DNA of 64,000 nucleotides from JADLGL01 sp050184415. Lineage in GTDB: Bacteria; Pseudomonadota; Alphaproteobacteria; Rhizobiales; Kaistiaceae. The stretch is from assembly GCA_050184415.1 (NCBI GenBank), contig JBFXAJ010000015.1:1-64000 (forward strand), in the 5' to 3' direction. Below are positions 7,538-16,112 of the stretch, piece by piece; positions within the stretch are counted from its first letter, which is position 1, and every line of letters starts with the position of its first letter. The position numbers and the translations under genes were made by a program. The notes under the pieces are model-generated. The model searched no databases and had not been told where the DNA came from. It saw only the letters and a program-made list of their open reading frames with translations.

Positions 7538-9484
7538 CTAGGGGCTCGCGCGGTTCATCCGGTGGGCCACGAGATCGTCCACCACCGCGGGGTCGGCGAG
7601 GGTCGAGGTGTCGCCGAGCGCGCCCGGCTCGTCCTCCGCGATCTTCCGCAGGATGCGGCGCATGATCTTGCCCGAGCGGGTCTTCGGAAGCCCAGGCGCG
7701 AACTGGATCAGGTCGGGCGCGGCGAAGGGGCCGATCTCCTTCCGCACCCAGTCGCGGAGTTCCAGGCGCAGCGGTTCCGTCGGCTCCGAGCCCTGCATCA
7801 GCGTCACATAGACATAGATGCCCTGGCCCTTGATCGGGTGCGGATAGCCAACGACGGCGGCCTCCGAGACTTTCGGATGCGCGACCAAGGCGGACTCGAT
7901 CTCGGCGGTGCCGAGGCGGTGTCCTGAGATGTTGAGGACATCGTCGACGCGGCCGGTGATCCAGTAGTCGCCGTCCTCGTCGCGGCGGGCGCCGTCGCCG
8001 GTGAAGTACATGCCGGGGTAGGTCGTGAAGTAGGTTTCGACGAAGCGGCGGTGATCGCCATACACCGTGCGCATCTGGCCCGGCCAGGAATCGGTGATCA
8101 CGAGATTTCCGGCCACGGCGCCCTCGAGGATTTTGCCGCCCGGATCGACGATCGCCGGCTTCACGCCGAAGAACGGCTTGTTCGCCGAGCCCGGCTTGAG
8201 GTCGGATGCGCCGGGCAGCGGCGTGATCACGTGGCCGCCGGTCTCGGTCTGCCAGAAGGTGTCGATGACCGGGCAGCGGCCGTCGCCGACCACGCGCCAG
8301 TACCAGTCCCACGCCTCGGGATTGATCGGCTCACCGACGGTGCCGAGCACCCGCAGCGACGCCCGCGAGGTTTTGGTCACATGGGCGTCGCCGGCACCCA
8401 TGAGGGCACGGATGGCGGTCGGCGCGGTGTAGAAGATGTTGACGCCGTGCTTGTCGATGACCTCCCAGAATCGGCTCGGCGTCGGGAAGGTCGGCACACC
8501 CTCGAACATCAGCGTCGTCGCCCCGTTCGCGAGCGGGCCGTAGACGATGTAGGTGTGCCCGGTGACCCAGCCGACATCGGCGGTGCACCAGTAGATGTCG
8601 CCGTCATGGTAGTCGAACGAATACTGGTGGGTCATCGACGCCCACACGAGGTAGCCGCCCGTGGTGTGGAGCACGCCCTTCGGCTTCCCGGTCGAGCCGG
8701 ACGTGTAGAGGATGAACAGCGGGTCCTCCGCGTTCATCGGCTCCGGCTCGCAGTGCTCCCATTCGGTCGCAGTAAGCTCGTGGTACCAGTGGTCGCGGCC
8801 CGGCTTCATCGGGACGTCGGCGCCGGTGCGGCGGACGACGATCACCTCCATCGGACCGGTCCGTGCCAGCGCCTCGTCGGCGTTCGCCTTGAGCGGCACC
8901 TTCCGCCCGCCGCGGACGCCCTCGTCGGCGGTGATGAGGATCGTCGACCCGCAATCATTGATGCGGCCCGCGAGGGACTCGGCCGAGAAGCCGCCGAAGA
9001 CGACGGAATGGATCGCGCCGATCCGCGTGCAGGCGAGCATCGCATAGGCGGCTTCCGGGATCATCGGCAGGTAGATCGTGACGCGGTCGCCCCTCCGGAC
9101 GCCGCGGGCCTTCAGCACGTTGGCGAAGAGCCCGACCTCGAAGGCGAGCTGCCTGTAGGTGATCGCCTGGTGCTCGGCAGGATCGTCGCCCTCCCAGAGG
9201 ATCGCGACCTGATCGGCGCGGATCGCAAGGTGCCGGTCGATGCAGTTCTGGCTGACATTGAGGACGCCGTCCTCGAACCAGCGGATCGACACGTCCGGCG
9301 GGCCGAACGTGGTGTTCTTCACCGTCGCGAACGGCGTCATCCAGTCGAGCCGCTCGCTCGCCTCCTTGCGCCAGAACCCGTCCGGGTCCTCGACCGACCG
9401 CCGGTACATCTCGGCATAACGCGCCTTGTCGATGAAGGCGCGCTGCTGCCACTCCGGACTGACCGGATGCACCGTACCCGCCAT
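7538..9484 (-). CDS. acs: Acetyl-CoA synthetase
   Basis: This 648-residue AMP-forming ligase makes acetyl-CoA from acetate, ATP and CoA through acetyl-AMP. The adenylate-forming signature YTSGSTGKPKG lies at 260-270. WQTETGGH and the ITGRVDDVLNISGHRLGTAEIE hinge follow. The C-terminal GLPKTRSGKIMRRIL contains the lysine that protein acetyltransferases modify in Acs enzymes to switch activity off. Length and order match the ACS family rather than longer acyl-CoA synthetases. The ATG at 9484 has GGGGAG about eight bases upstream. A longer open frame to 9691 is Arg-rich and implausible. It is probably a single gene with its own promoter in the 258 bp upstream. Confidence 0.97.
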   Translation of the reverse strand: MAGTVHPVSPEWQQRAFIDKARYAEMYRRSVEDPDGFWRKEASERLDWMTPFATVKNTTFGPPDVSIRWFEDGVLNVSQNCIDRHLAIRADQVAILWEGDDPAEHQAITYRQLAFEVGLFANVLKARGVRRGDRVTIYLPMIPEAAYAMLACTRIGAIHSVVFGGFSAESLAGRINDCGSTILITADEGVRGGRKVPLKANADEALARTGPMEVIVVRRTGADVPMKPGRDHWYHELTATEWEHCEPEPMNAEDPLFILYTSGSTGKPKGVLHTTGGYLVWASMTHQYSFDYHDGDIYWCTADVGWVTGHTYIVYGPLANGATTLMFEGVPTFPTPSRFWEVIDKHGVNIFYTAPTAIRALMGAGDAHVTKTSRASLRVLGTVGEPINPEAWDWYWRVVGDGRCPVIDTFWQTETGGHVITPLPGASDLKPGSANKPFFGVKPAIVDPGGKILEGAVAGNLVITDSWPGQMRTVYGDHRRFVETYFTTYPGMYFTGDGARRDEDGDYWITGRVDDVLNISGHRLGTAEIESALVAHPKVSEAAVVGYPHPIKGQGIYVYVTLMQGSEPTEPLRLELRDWVRKEIGPFAAPDLIQFAPGLPKTRSGKIMRRILRKIAEDEPGALGDTSTLADPAVVDDLVAHRMNRASP

Positions 9485-9742
9485 CGAAATCTCCCCGTTC
9501 CGCGTTCTTGCTGGCGACGCGCCGGCGCCATTATGCGAAGGCCGGAAGCGATGGCGCAACACCGGCGGCGAGCGGCCGGAGACCTTGGCGGGATGGCGGG
9601 ATACGCGGAGAGGCTTCCACCTATCTCTTCGGCGGTTGCGTGTTCGGCCTGCCCACCGAACCACGGACTGACAGTCTCTTAGCGGCCGCAACCGCGAGGT
9701 CCGGACGGAGAGGCCCGAACCTCGTGGCGTTTTGCCGATAGG

Positions 9743-10969
9743 CTACGGCAGCGTGTATTCGATGACGAGGCGCGGCGGGGGCGCGGCAACGGTGCCGGCA
9801 GCCTCGGCGGCCACCACTTCGACGCCGCCGGTGCCGGTGTAGACGAACACCCAGCCGAGATTCGGCTCGCCGGCGGCATAGCGCTGGAGGCTCGGCGTCA
9901 CATCGATGGTCTGGATGCCGGTATCCCCCGGCACGTTTGCAGCTACCGGCGTCTCCGCATAGTCGATGCCGGCGCGGACCGTCTGCCCGTTGCCGAAGTT
10001 GCGCATGGTCGTGGTCTCGTTGTCGAAGGCCGTGGGCTGGCCTTCGGTCCCGGCGTGAAGCTCGTGCAAATTGCCGATGTCGCCGCTGTCGATGAGCTGG
10101 ATCGTGATGGTGGCCGACTGGATCGCAGTCCCGGGCGGGATCTGGTTCGGCCCGGTGCCGATGATCTCGTCGAAGCGTAGCAGGCCGAAATTCTGGCCGC
10201 CGGCATCCTCGCCGTCCCACTCGAAGTGCTCTTCGCCGCCCTTGACCTCTTCGGCGTCATCGCCGGTGTTGAGCCAGGTGTCCACGGTGCCCTGGTAGCC
10301 GTTGATGCCGTTCCGGAACACGAACTCACCGGCTGCGGTCTGAACCGTCAGCGTCGGCGCGACCGACGTCGAGACGTTGGACGAGGCGATCCCGACCCCG
10401 CCGGTGCCGCCGGGAGCCACGATCCATCCGTAGTTGGGCAGCTCGCCGCGGAACCAGCGGTCGACGCTCGTCGTGACGTCGACGGTCAGGACGTCGCCTT
10501 CCTCAGGACCGGGGATCTCCGCAACGGTTGCCGCTTCGAAATCGGCGTCGGCCGTCGGCTCCGGATTGGTCGTGAAGGTGCTGAGATTCATGAATTCGCT
10601 GAACGGACGGAGGAGATTGTGCAGCGTCGCGATCTCCGCGGCGTCGCCGCCGTCGGTCACGCCGAGGACCAGCTCCGCCCGCACGATTGTGGCATTGGGC
10701 GGCACCTGGTTCGCAGCCGTGCCGAAGAGGCCATTGAAGCGGAGCAGTCCGTAGTTGCGGCCGTCGGCATCCTCGCCGTCCCACTCCCATTCCTCGGCCT
10801 CGCCATTGGTGGCGGCGGGATTGCCGGTCTGGAAGAAGGTGTCCGCCGTGCCGGTGTAGCCGTCCACGCCCTGCTCGAACGTCAGCGTGGTCGTCTGCGC
10901 CTGCGCCGTGGCCGCCATCAGCGCCAGGGCCGAGACCGTGGCCATTCCTGCGATTGCTCTTTTGTGCAT
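9743..10969 (-). CDS. Secreted protein with two tandem DNRLRE-type domains
   Basis: This is a 408-residue protein with a classic signal peptide (MHKRAIAGMATVSALALMAATAQA). It contains two similar units of about 185 residues. Each begins with FEQGVDGYTGTADTFFQTG or FRNGINGYQGTVDTWLNTG, then WEWDGEDADGRNYGLLRF / FEWDGEDAGGQNFGLLRF. Each ends in a VDVT-x-SV/L-x-RW/RY segment and a G-W-x-x-x-x-GTGGV strand. This pattern is that of DNRLRE beta-sandwich modules found on bacterial surface and carbohydrate-related proteins. I see no anchor, sorting signal or catalytic motif. The start at 10969 has GGAGAGG upstream. It is divergent from a PhoX-like phosphatase gene 277 bp away. Confidence 0.85.
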   Translation of the reverse strand: MHKRAIAGMATVSALALMAATAQAQTTTLTFEQGVDGYTGTADTFFQTGNPAATNGEAEEWEWDGEDADGRNYGLLRFNGLFGTAANQVPPNATIVRAELVLGVTDGGDAAEIATLHNLLRPFSEFMNLSTFTTNPEPTADADFEAATVAEIPGPEEGDVLTVDVTTSVDRWFRGELPNYGWIVAPGGTGGVGIASSNVSTSVAPTLTVQTAAGEFVFRNGINGYQGTVDTWLNTGDDAEEVKGGEEHFEWDGEDAGGQNFGLLRFDEIIGTGPNQIPPGTAIQSATITIQLIDSGDIGNLHELHAGTEGQPTAFDNETTTMRNFGNGQTVRAGIDYAETPVAANVPGDTGIQTIDVTPSLQRYAAGEPNLGWVFVYTGTGGVEVVAAEAAGTVAAPPPRLVIEYTLP

Positions 10970-11246
10970 CTGCCTCTCCAAGGTTTCGTTCCTCGACGTC
11001 TCACCGAGAACCGTCCTCAAGGGCATGCAGTCTGTAAACTCTGCATGGCAGTGGGATTATTCTTGAATGACTGTTTGATGAACGGGGGAGATGCTGGACA
11101 TTCCGGTGTATTCTGTCCGCTCACAATCCCAAACAATTTGGGTCAGGTCATCCAATTGTCGTCTGCACTTCATCGAACGGCGTCAGTTTCATCCGATCCG
11201 TCAATGGATGCAGTTGATCCTGAATTCCGCTCGTCGAGGAGAGACA

Positions 11247-12629
11247 ATGAACCCCCAATCAACCCGCCGCGGCTTCCTGAAGGCCCTCGGCACCAGCGGC
11301 GCCGGCCTCACCATTGCGCCGCTCCTGGCGATGAACGCCCGCGCCCAAATCGGCCCAATCGCCGACGCCGGCTTCGGCCGGCTGGTGGCGAAGCTGCCGC
11401 TCAATTCCGACCTCCTGGTGAACGAGCTCGGCGACCTCCGCGGCATGCCGGTCCTCGCGCTGCCGGAATCCTTCGACTACTGGATCATTTCGAGCACCGG
11501 CGACGTGCTCAGCGACGGCGTCGGCCGCGTTCCCGGCGCCCATGACGGCATGGCCGCGTTCCGGGGTCCCGGCGGGTCGACGGTGCTCGTCCGCAACCAC
11601 GAGCTGGGCGGCTCCGGCCCCGGCGACATCCGTGCCGTGGTGCCGAGCGGCACGGCCTACGATGCGACCGCCTTCGGCGGCACCACGACCATCGTCCTCG
11701 ATGCCGAGGGCCAGATGGTCAGCCATGTCGGCTCGCTCGCCGGCACCTCGACCAATTGCGCCGGCGGCCTCACCCCGTGGAACAGTTGGCTGACCTGCGA
11801 GGAGACCTTCGAGGACGGCGATACCGGCGTCCGGCACGGCTATGTGTTCGAAGTGCCGATCGACGGCGAGGGCTCGATCGAGCCGTTCAAGGACATGGGC
11901 CGCTTCAGCCACGAAGCGGTGTGCATCGATCCGGCGACCACCATCGTCTATCTGACCGAGGATCGCGGTGACAGCCTCCTCTACCGGTTCCGTCCCAACA
12001 TCTATGGCGACTACCGCTCCGGCGGCGTCCTCGAGGCGCTGAAGCTCCGCGACTTCCCCGACGGCGTGAACACCGGCGAGGGCTTTCGCGACAGGCTGTT
12101 CCAGCCGATGCCGGTCGAATGGGTCGCCATCGACGTGGTCGATCCGGACACCGAGGACAACGGCAACTCGACGCGCGCGCAGGGCCAGGCCAAGGGTGCG
12201 GCAGTCTTCAGTCGTGGCGAAGGCGCGTGGTGGGGCAATGGCAAGGCCTACATCGTGGCCACCAATGGCGGCGACGACGGCGCCGGCCAGGTGTGGGCCT
12301 ACAACCCGACCGACGACACGCTCACGCTCTTCGTCGAGTCCATCCGCGATCCGAACGATCCCGCGCTCGCCGACAATGAGGGCTTCCTGGTCGCGGCGCC
12401 TGACAATGTGACCGTCGGTCCGAACGGGCGCCTCTTCCTGTGCGAGGACGGCAGCGGCATCGAGAAGGTCGTCGCGGTCAACACGGATGGCAGCATGTTC
12501 GAGGTCCTGCGCAACGTGCTCAGCGACGGCGAATTCACCGGCGCCTGCTTCTCCCCTGACGGCAACCTGATGTTCGTCAACATCCAGGACCCGGGCTTGA
12601 CCTGCGTCATCCGCGGCAGCTGGGCGTAG
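11247..12629 (+). CDS. Tat-exported PhoX-like (DUF839) phosphatase
   Basis: This 460-residue protein has a twin-arginine leader (STRRGFLKALGTSG...) followed by a beta-propeller fold. Characteristic PhoX signatures are all present: VRNHELGG, LTCEETFED, GRFSHEAV and YLTEDRGDSLLYRF. The family hydrolyses phosphomonoesters and uses calcium and iron ligands contributed by these Glu and His residues. Export by Tat suggests that the cofactor is loaded in the cytoplasm. The ATG at 11247 is preceded by GAGGAGAGA. An upstream in-frame ATG at 11091 would bury the leader. It shares a 277 bp intergenic region with the divergent DNRLRE gene. I saw no clear Pho box there, so phosphate control is not shown. 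Confidence 0.9.
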   Translation: MNPQSTRRGFLKALGTSGAGLTIAPLLAMNARAQIGPIADAGFGRLVAKLPLNSDLLVNELGDLRGMPVLALPESFDYWIISSTGDVLSDGVGRVPGAHDGMAAFRGPGGSTVLVRNHELGGSGPGDIRAVVPSGTAYDATAFGGTTTIVLDAEGQMVSHVGSLAGTSTNCAGGLTPWNSWLTCEETFEDGDTGVRHGYVFEVPIDGEGSIEPFKDMGRFSHEAVCIDPATTIVYLTEDRGDSLLYRFRPNIYGDYRSGGVLEALKLRDFPDGVNTGEGFRDRLFQPMPVEWVAIDVVDPDTEDNGNSTRAQGQAKGAAVFSRGEGAWWGNGKAYIVATNGGDDGAGQVWAYNPTDDTLTLFVESIRDPNDPALADNEGFLVAAPDNVTVGPNGRLFLCEDGSGIEKVVAVNTDGSMFEVLRNVLSDGEFTGACFSPDGNLMFVNIQDPGLTCVIRGSWA

Positions 12630-12653
12630 CCGTCCGAACGGGTGAAACGATCT

Positions 12654-12684
12654 GCTCCGCTCGTTCCCGCGGAATGAGCGGAGC
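12654..12684. terminator. Strong hairpin between convergent genes
   Basis: GCTCCGCTC and GAGCGGAGC form perfect nine-base arms. An inner TTCC/GGAA extends the stem across one G-U pair to 14 pairs with a three-base loop. It lies 25 bp after the phosphatase stop and before the 3' end of the convergent gene at 12762. There is no T-run, so it may act as a bidirectional transcript-end stabiliser. Confidence 0.6.
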
Positions 12685-12761
12685 TCGCCCCGTCGCGCGT
12701 CGCAGCCCGACCGGCCTTGCACAGCGAGCCCGGCTGATCGGCCGAACCGCGCCGACGCGGA

Positions 12762-13193
12762 TCAGTCCGCGACGATCGGCTGGACGGTCCAGAACTCGAC
12801 CGCCTCGTCGAAGCACACCCCGAGCGCGGCCGACCAGCCCGCCGGGAATGCCGGCTCGATGAAGGTCAGCTCGACCAAGCCCCAGGTCCAGGCCTCGTTG
12901 CCGGCAGCGTCGATGATCGGCATCGGGCAGATGCGGGCATCGTCGGTGCTCGACCAGTAGCCGCCGAAGGTGGCGCGGCTGGTGTCGGTGCCGACGAGGC
13001 CGTTGAGGAAGATCCGGCCGCTGCGATGGATTTTCGGGTCGTCGATCGTGAATTCGAAGACGGCATAGTCGCCGGCATTCTCGACCCAATAGACGTTGGT
13101 GTTCCGGTTGGCCCAGACCTCGTCGGCCTTCGCCGCGGGCGCGAGAAGGACGCCGCCAAGCGCGGCGGCCATAGCAATGCGGTTGGTCTTCAC
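12762..13193 (-). CDS. Small secreted protein of unknown function
   Basis: This is a 143-residue protein starting with GTG at 13193. A signal peptide (MKTNRIAMAAALGGVLLAPAAKA) is followed by a compact domain with aromatic strands (WANRNTNVYWVENAGDYAVFEFTID; WTWGLVELTFIEPAFPAGW) and two cysteines (ICPMP and GVCF) that could pair in the periplasm. I do not recognise the family. The gene lies 66 bp downstream of an MMPL transporter on the same strand, but a hairpin at 13201-13224 sits between them, right over the ribosome site GGGGAG. It may therefore be expressed separately or controlled by that structure. Confidence 0.75.
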   Translation of the reverse strand: MKTNRIAMAAALGGVLLAPAAKADEVWANRNTNVYWVENAGDYAVFEFTIDDPKIHRSGRIFLNGLVGTDTSRATFGGYWSSTDDARICPMPIIDAAGNEAWTWGLVELTFIEPAFPAGWSAALGVCFDEAVEFWTVQPIVAD

Positions 13194-13200
13194 GAAGAAA

Positions 13201-13224
13201 GCTCCCCGAGTTGCCCCGGGGAGC
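13201..13224 (-). terminator. Hairpin overlapping the ribosome site of the next gene
   Basis: Perfect eight-base arms, GCTCCCCG (13201-13208) and CGGGGAGC (13217-13224), are followed on the minus strand by TTTCTTC and then the GTG start at 13193. It can be read as the terminator of the MMPL gene ending at 13260. It can also be read as a stem that hides the GGGGAG ribosome site of the downstream secreted-protein gene. Confidence 0.55.
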
Positions 13225-13259
13225 TTGTAGCATGTCGCACCGCGCGCCGGGATGCGGGC

Positions 13260-15452
13260 CTACTCCGCGGGCTGCGGGGTCGGGTTGCCGGTGGGGCGGA
13301 GGCGCCGCATCAACTGCTCGCCCTCGACGTCGACATTGGGGAGGATGCGGTTGAGCCAGCGCGGCAGCCACCAGCCGGCGCGCCCGACGAGGGCCATGAA
13401 GGCGGGCACGATCGTGAGCCGAACCACGAAGGCGTCGACGAAGACGCCGAACGCCATGGCAAAGCCGATCGACTTGATGATCGGATCGCCCGCCAGCACG
13501 AAGCCGACGAATACCGAGATCATGATCAGCGCCGCGGCGGTCACGACGCGGGCGCCATGCTTGACGCCGCGCACGGCGGCTTCGGTCGGGCTCGCCCCGT
13601 GGACGAACTCCTCGCGCATCGGCGTCACCAGGAACACCTGGTAGTCCATGGCGAGGCCGAACACGACGCCGATCATGAAGATCGGCAGCATGCTCATCAC
13701 CGGCCCGGTCGCCTCGACGCCGAACAGACCGGCGAGCCAGCCCCACTGGAACACCGCGACGACCGCGCCGAAGGTGGCCCCGATCGTGAGCAGGAAACCG
13801 ACCGTCGCCTTGAGCGGCACCAGGATCGACCGGAACACGAGGAGGAGCAGCACCAGCGCGAGGCCGACCACCACGAGCATGTAGGGGATCAGCGCGTCGG
13901 CAAGCCGGGCCGAGACGTCCTGCTCGATCGCAGGCTGACCAGTCACGCCGACGTCGACCCCGTCGATCGTGAAGGCGCGGATCTCGCCGACGAGCTCATG
14001 CGTCGCCGGATCGGTCGGCGCGGTCGTCGGGATGATGTTGAAGATCGCGGTGTCGCCGGCGGGGTTGAGCTGCGGCGGCGAGACCATGACGATGCCGTCG
14101 AGGGCTCCGAGCTCCTCCCCGAGCGTCGCGACGGCGGCCGTGCGGTCCGTCGCGACGGTGAGGTCGGCGATCACGAGGAGCGGGCCGTTGAAGCCGACGC
14201 CGAAGCCGTCGGCGAGGAGGTCATAGGCCTTGCGCTCGGTCGATTCGGGCGAGGCGGTCGCGGGGCCGGGCAGGGCGAGCTCGAGCTGCAGGGCCGGCGT
14301 TGCGATCGCGCCGAGGCCGAGGACGGCGACGATGAGGACCGCGACCTTGTTGCGGGTAACGAACCGGCCCCAGCGCTCGCCGGCCGCGGCCTTCGCATTG
14401 GCCGCTTCGGGCGTTGCGCCGCGGCGGCCGAGGATCCGCCGGCCGGCAATGCCGATCAGCGCCGGCAGGAGGGTCAGGGCGATCAGGACGGCGATGCCGA
14501 CGGTGAACGCTGCCGCAAGGCCCATTGCCGTGAGGAACGAGATGTTCACGACCGCAAGGCCGGCGAGCGCGATGATCACCGTGAGCCCGGCGAACACGAC
14601 GGCGGAGCCGGCGGTCCCGACGGCGCGGCCCGCGGCCTCCTCCGGAGCGAGGCCGGCGCGGATCTCCTTGCGATAGCGGGTGAGGATGAAGAGCGCGTAG
14701 TCGATCGCGACCGCAAGGCCGAGCATCATCGCAAGGATCGGCGCCGTCGAGGACAGCTCGATGAAGCCGGTCGCCGCCGTGATCAGCGAGATGCCGATGC
14801 CGACGCCGACAAGGCCCGTGATCAGGGGAAGCCCGGCGGCGATCAGCGAGCCGAGCGTGATCACGAGGACGACCGCGGCGACCAGAAGGCCGAGCGCCTC
14901 GGTCGCGGCAGCTTCGGGCACTTCCTGGAGGACGTCGCCCCCGATCTCGACCTGGAGCCCGGTCGCGCGCGCGGCCTCGACGACCTCGGTCAGGTGTTCG
15001 CGAGTCGCGTCTTCAAGGGCGATCGACGGCGCGGCGTACTGGACGCGGGCGAAGGCGATCCGTCCGTCGGGCGATACGGTCTGGCCTGGGATCGGCGGCA
15101 CCACCGCCGCGACCTGGTCGGTGCCCTCCAGCCCGGCGATGACCGCCTGGATCGCAGCCTGCCGCTCCGGCGTCGAAAGGGTTTCGCCTTCCGGCGCGGC
15201 GAAGACGAGTTGCGCCATCGCGGGCATGCCCTCGCCGATATTGACCTCGGTGCCCGGCGGCGAGAAGCGCTCGACTTGGAGCTCGTAGGCCTCGATCGCC
15301 GGCACGCCCGGAATCGAGAAGCTCTCGCTGGTCGGCCCGCTCAGCGTCGATGCCGCCGTGCCGGCGCCGATCAGGATCAGGACCCAGACGCCGAGCACGG
15401 CCCAGCGGTTGCGGAACGCGAACCGGCCGAGCCGGTAGAGATAGATCGCCAC
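13260..15452 (-). CDS. MMPL/RND family inner-membrane transporter
   Basis: This is a 730-residue protein with the two-fold RND layout. A first membrane helix (about residues 8-28) is followed by a large periplasmic loop, five clustered helices at about 180-350, a second single helix at about 375-395, a second loop, and five more helices at about 540-700. Motifs typical of MMPL proteins are visible: AVAIDYALFILTRYR and GLAMDYQVFLVTPMREE. MMPL members export lipids, siderophores or hydrophobic drugs, and the substrate here is not determinable. The GTG at 15452 is preferred because GGAG lies upstream. An in-frame start at 15479 adds nine codons. The gene is 42 bp downstream of a GbsR/MarR-type regulator on the same strand, so it is probably its target. 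Confidence 0.9.
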   Translation of the reverse strand: MAIYLYRLGRFAFRNRWAVLGVWVLILIGAGTAASTLSGPTSESFSIPGVPAIEAYELQVERFSPPGTEVNIGEGMPAMAQLVFAAPEGETLSTPERQAAIQAVIAGLEGTDQVAAVVPPIPGQTVSPDGRIAFARVQYAAPSIALEDATREHLTEVVEAARATGLQVEIGGDVLQEVPEAAATEALGLLVAAVVLVITLGSLIAAGLPLITGLVGVGIGISLITAATGFIELSSTAPILAMMLGLAVAIDYALFILTRYRKEIRAGLAPEEAAGRAVGTAGSAVVFAGLTVIIALAGLAVVNISFLTAMGLAAAFTVGIAVLIALTLLPALIGIAGRRILGRRGATPEAANAKAAAGERWGRFVTRNKVAVLIVAVLGLGAIATPALQLELALPGPATASPESTERKAYDLLADGFGVGFNGPLLVIADLTVATDRTAAVATLGEELGALDGIVMVSPPQLNPAGDTAIFNIIPTTAPTDPATHELVGEIRAFTIDGVDVGVTGQPAIEQDVSARLADALIPYMLVVVGLALVLLLLVFRSILVPLKATVGFLLTIGATFGAVVAVFQWGWLAGLFGVEATGPVMSMLPIFMIGVVFGLAMDYQVFLVTPMREEFVHGASPTEAAVRGVKHGARVVTAAALIMISVFVGFVLAGDPIIKSIGFAMAFGVFVDAFVVRLTIVPAFMALVGRAGWWLPRWLNRILPNVDVEGEQLMRRLRPTGNPTPQPAE

Positions 15453-15494
15453 GGGAAGTCTCCAGAGCAGACGCCGCACCCGCGGCGCCGGGGT

Positions 15495-16010
15495 TCAGGT
15501 TGCGCGGTCCCTGCCGAAGCGGAGGAGCATGCTCCGCACGGCATCGGCGGCGGCCGCGTAGAAGGAGGCGAGGCCGCAGAGGCGGGCCTTTGCCGCCGCG
15601 CGCTCCTCGGGGAAGCGGTCGGCGGAATCGGTCAGGAAAGCCCCGATCGTCGTCATGCGCTCGACGACGCCGGTGAGCATTCCTTCGAAAGGCGCCTCGG
15701 GGAGCTGGTAGTAGTCCTGCCGGTCGCCCTTCACGCCCACGCGCTCGAGAAGGCCGAGCTCGGCCAGCATCCGGGTGTTGGTGCTGACGCTGGCCCGGCT
15801 GACCTCGAGACGGTCGGCGACTTCGCGGAGGCTGAGCGGCCCGCCCTCGACGAGGAACAGGCCAAGGACGCGGCCGGCGATGCGCGGCATCTGCTCGCGC
15901 TCGCACAGCACGCCCATCTGCTCGACGAAGCGGGACACCTCGTCGGTGCCTTGGGTGGCCTGGGCGCGGGCGACGGCTGTTCCGGTCGCGGGTTGAAGGG
16001 GTTGGTTCAT
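15495..16010 (-). CDS. GbsR/MarR-type transcriptional regulator
   Basis: This 171-residue protein has a winged helix-turn-helix: RIAGRVLGLFLVEGGPLSLREVADRLEVSRASVSTNTRMLAELGLLERVGVKGDRQDYY at about residues 43-101. The recognition helix is SRASVSTNTRML, and the wing carries RVGVKGDRQDYY. The C-terminal part is helical and probably mediates dimerisation and ligand sensing. This pattern is closer to the GbsR subfamily than to classic MarR. It precedes an MMPL transporter gene on the same strand with a 42 bp gap, which is the usual layout for a local repressor of an efflux pump. Its operator is probably in the 102 bp upstream, but I found no convincing palindrome there. Confidence 0.85.
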   Translation of the reverse strand: MNQPLQPATGTAVARAQATQGTDEVSRFVEQMGVLCEREQMPRIAGRVLGLFLVEGGPLSLREVADRLEVSRASVSTNTRMLAELGLLERVGVKGDRQDYYQLPEAPFEGMLTGVVERMTTIGAFLTDSADRFPEERAAAKARLCGLASFYAAAADAVRSMLLRFGRDRAT

Positions 16011-16112
16011 CCCCCGGAGGTGGGTGCGTCAGTTCATTCAATCAAGACTGAACGACGCTTTCGCCTCCGCGGCGGCCGGTCGCAGGGCGGGCCCCCCACG
16101 CATGCGCGCAGG

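Noticed and set aside
9485..9691. N-terminal extension of acetyl-CoA synthetase to 9691.
   Set aside because: The extension is Arg-rich and the ATG at 9484 has a clear ribosome site and the family N-terminus.
11091..11246. Start of the PhoX-like protein at 11091 and a possible Pho box in the divergent region.
   Set aside because: The upstream codons would bury the Tat signal. GTCA-like sequences near 11180-11205 are 18 bases apart, not the 11-base repeat of a Pho box.
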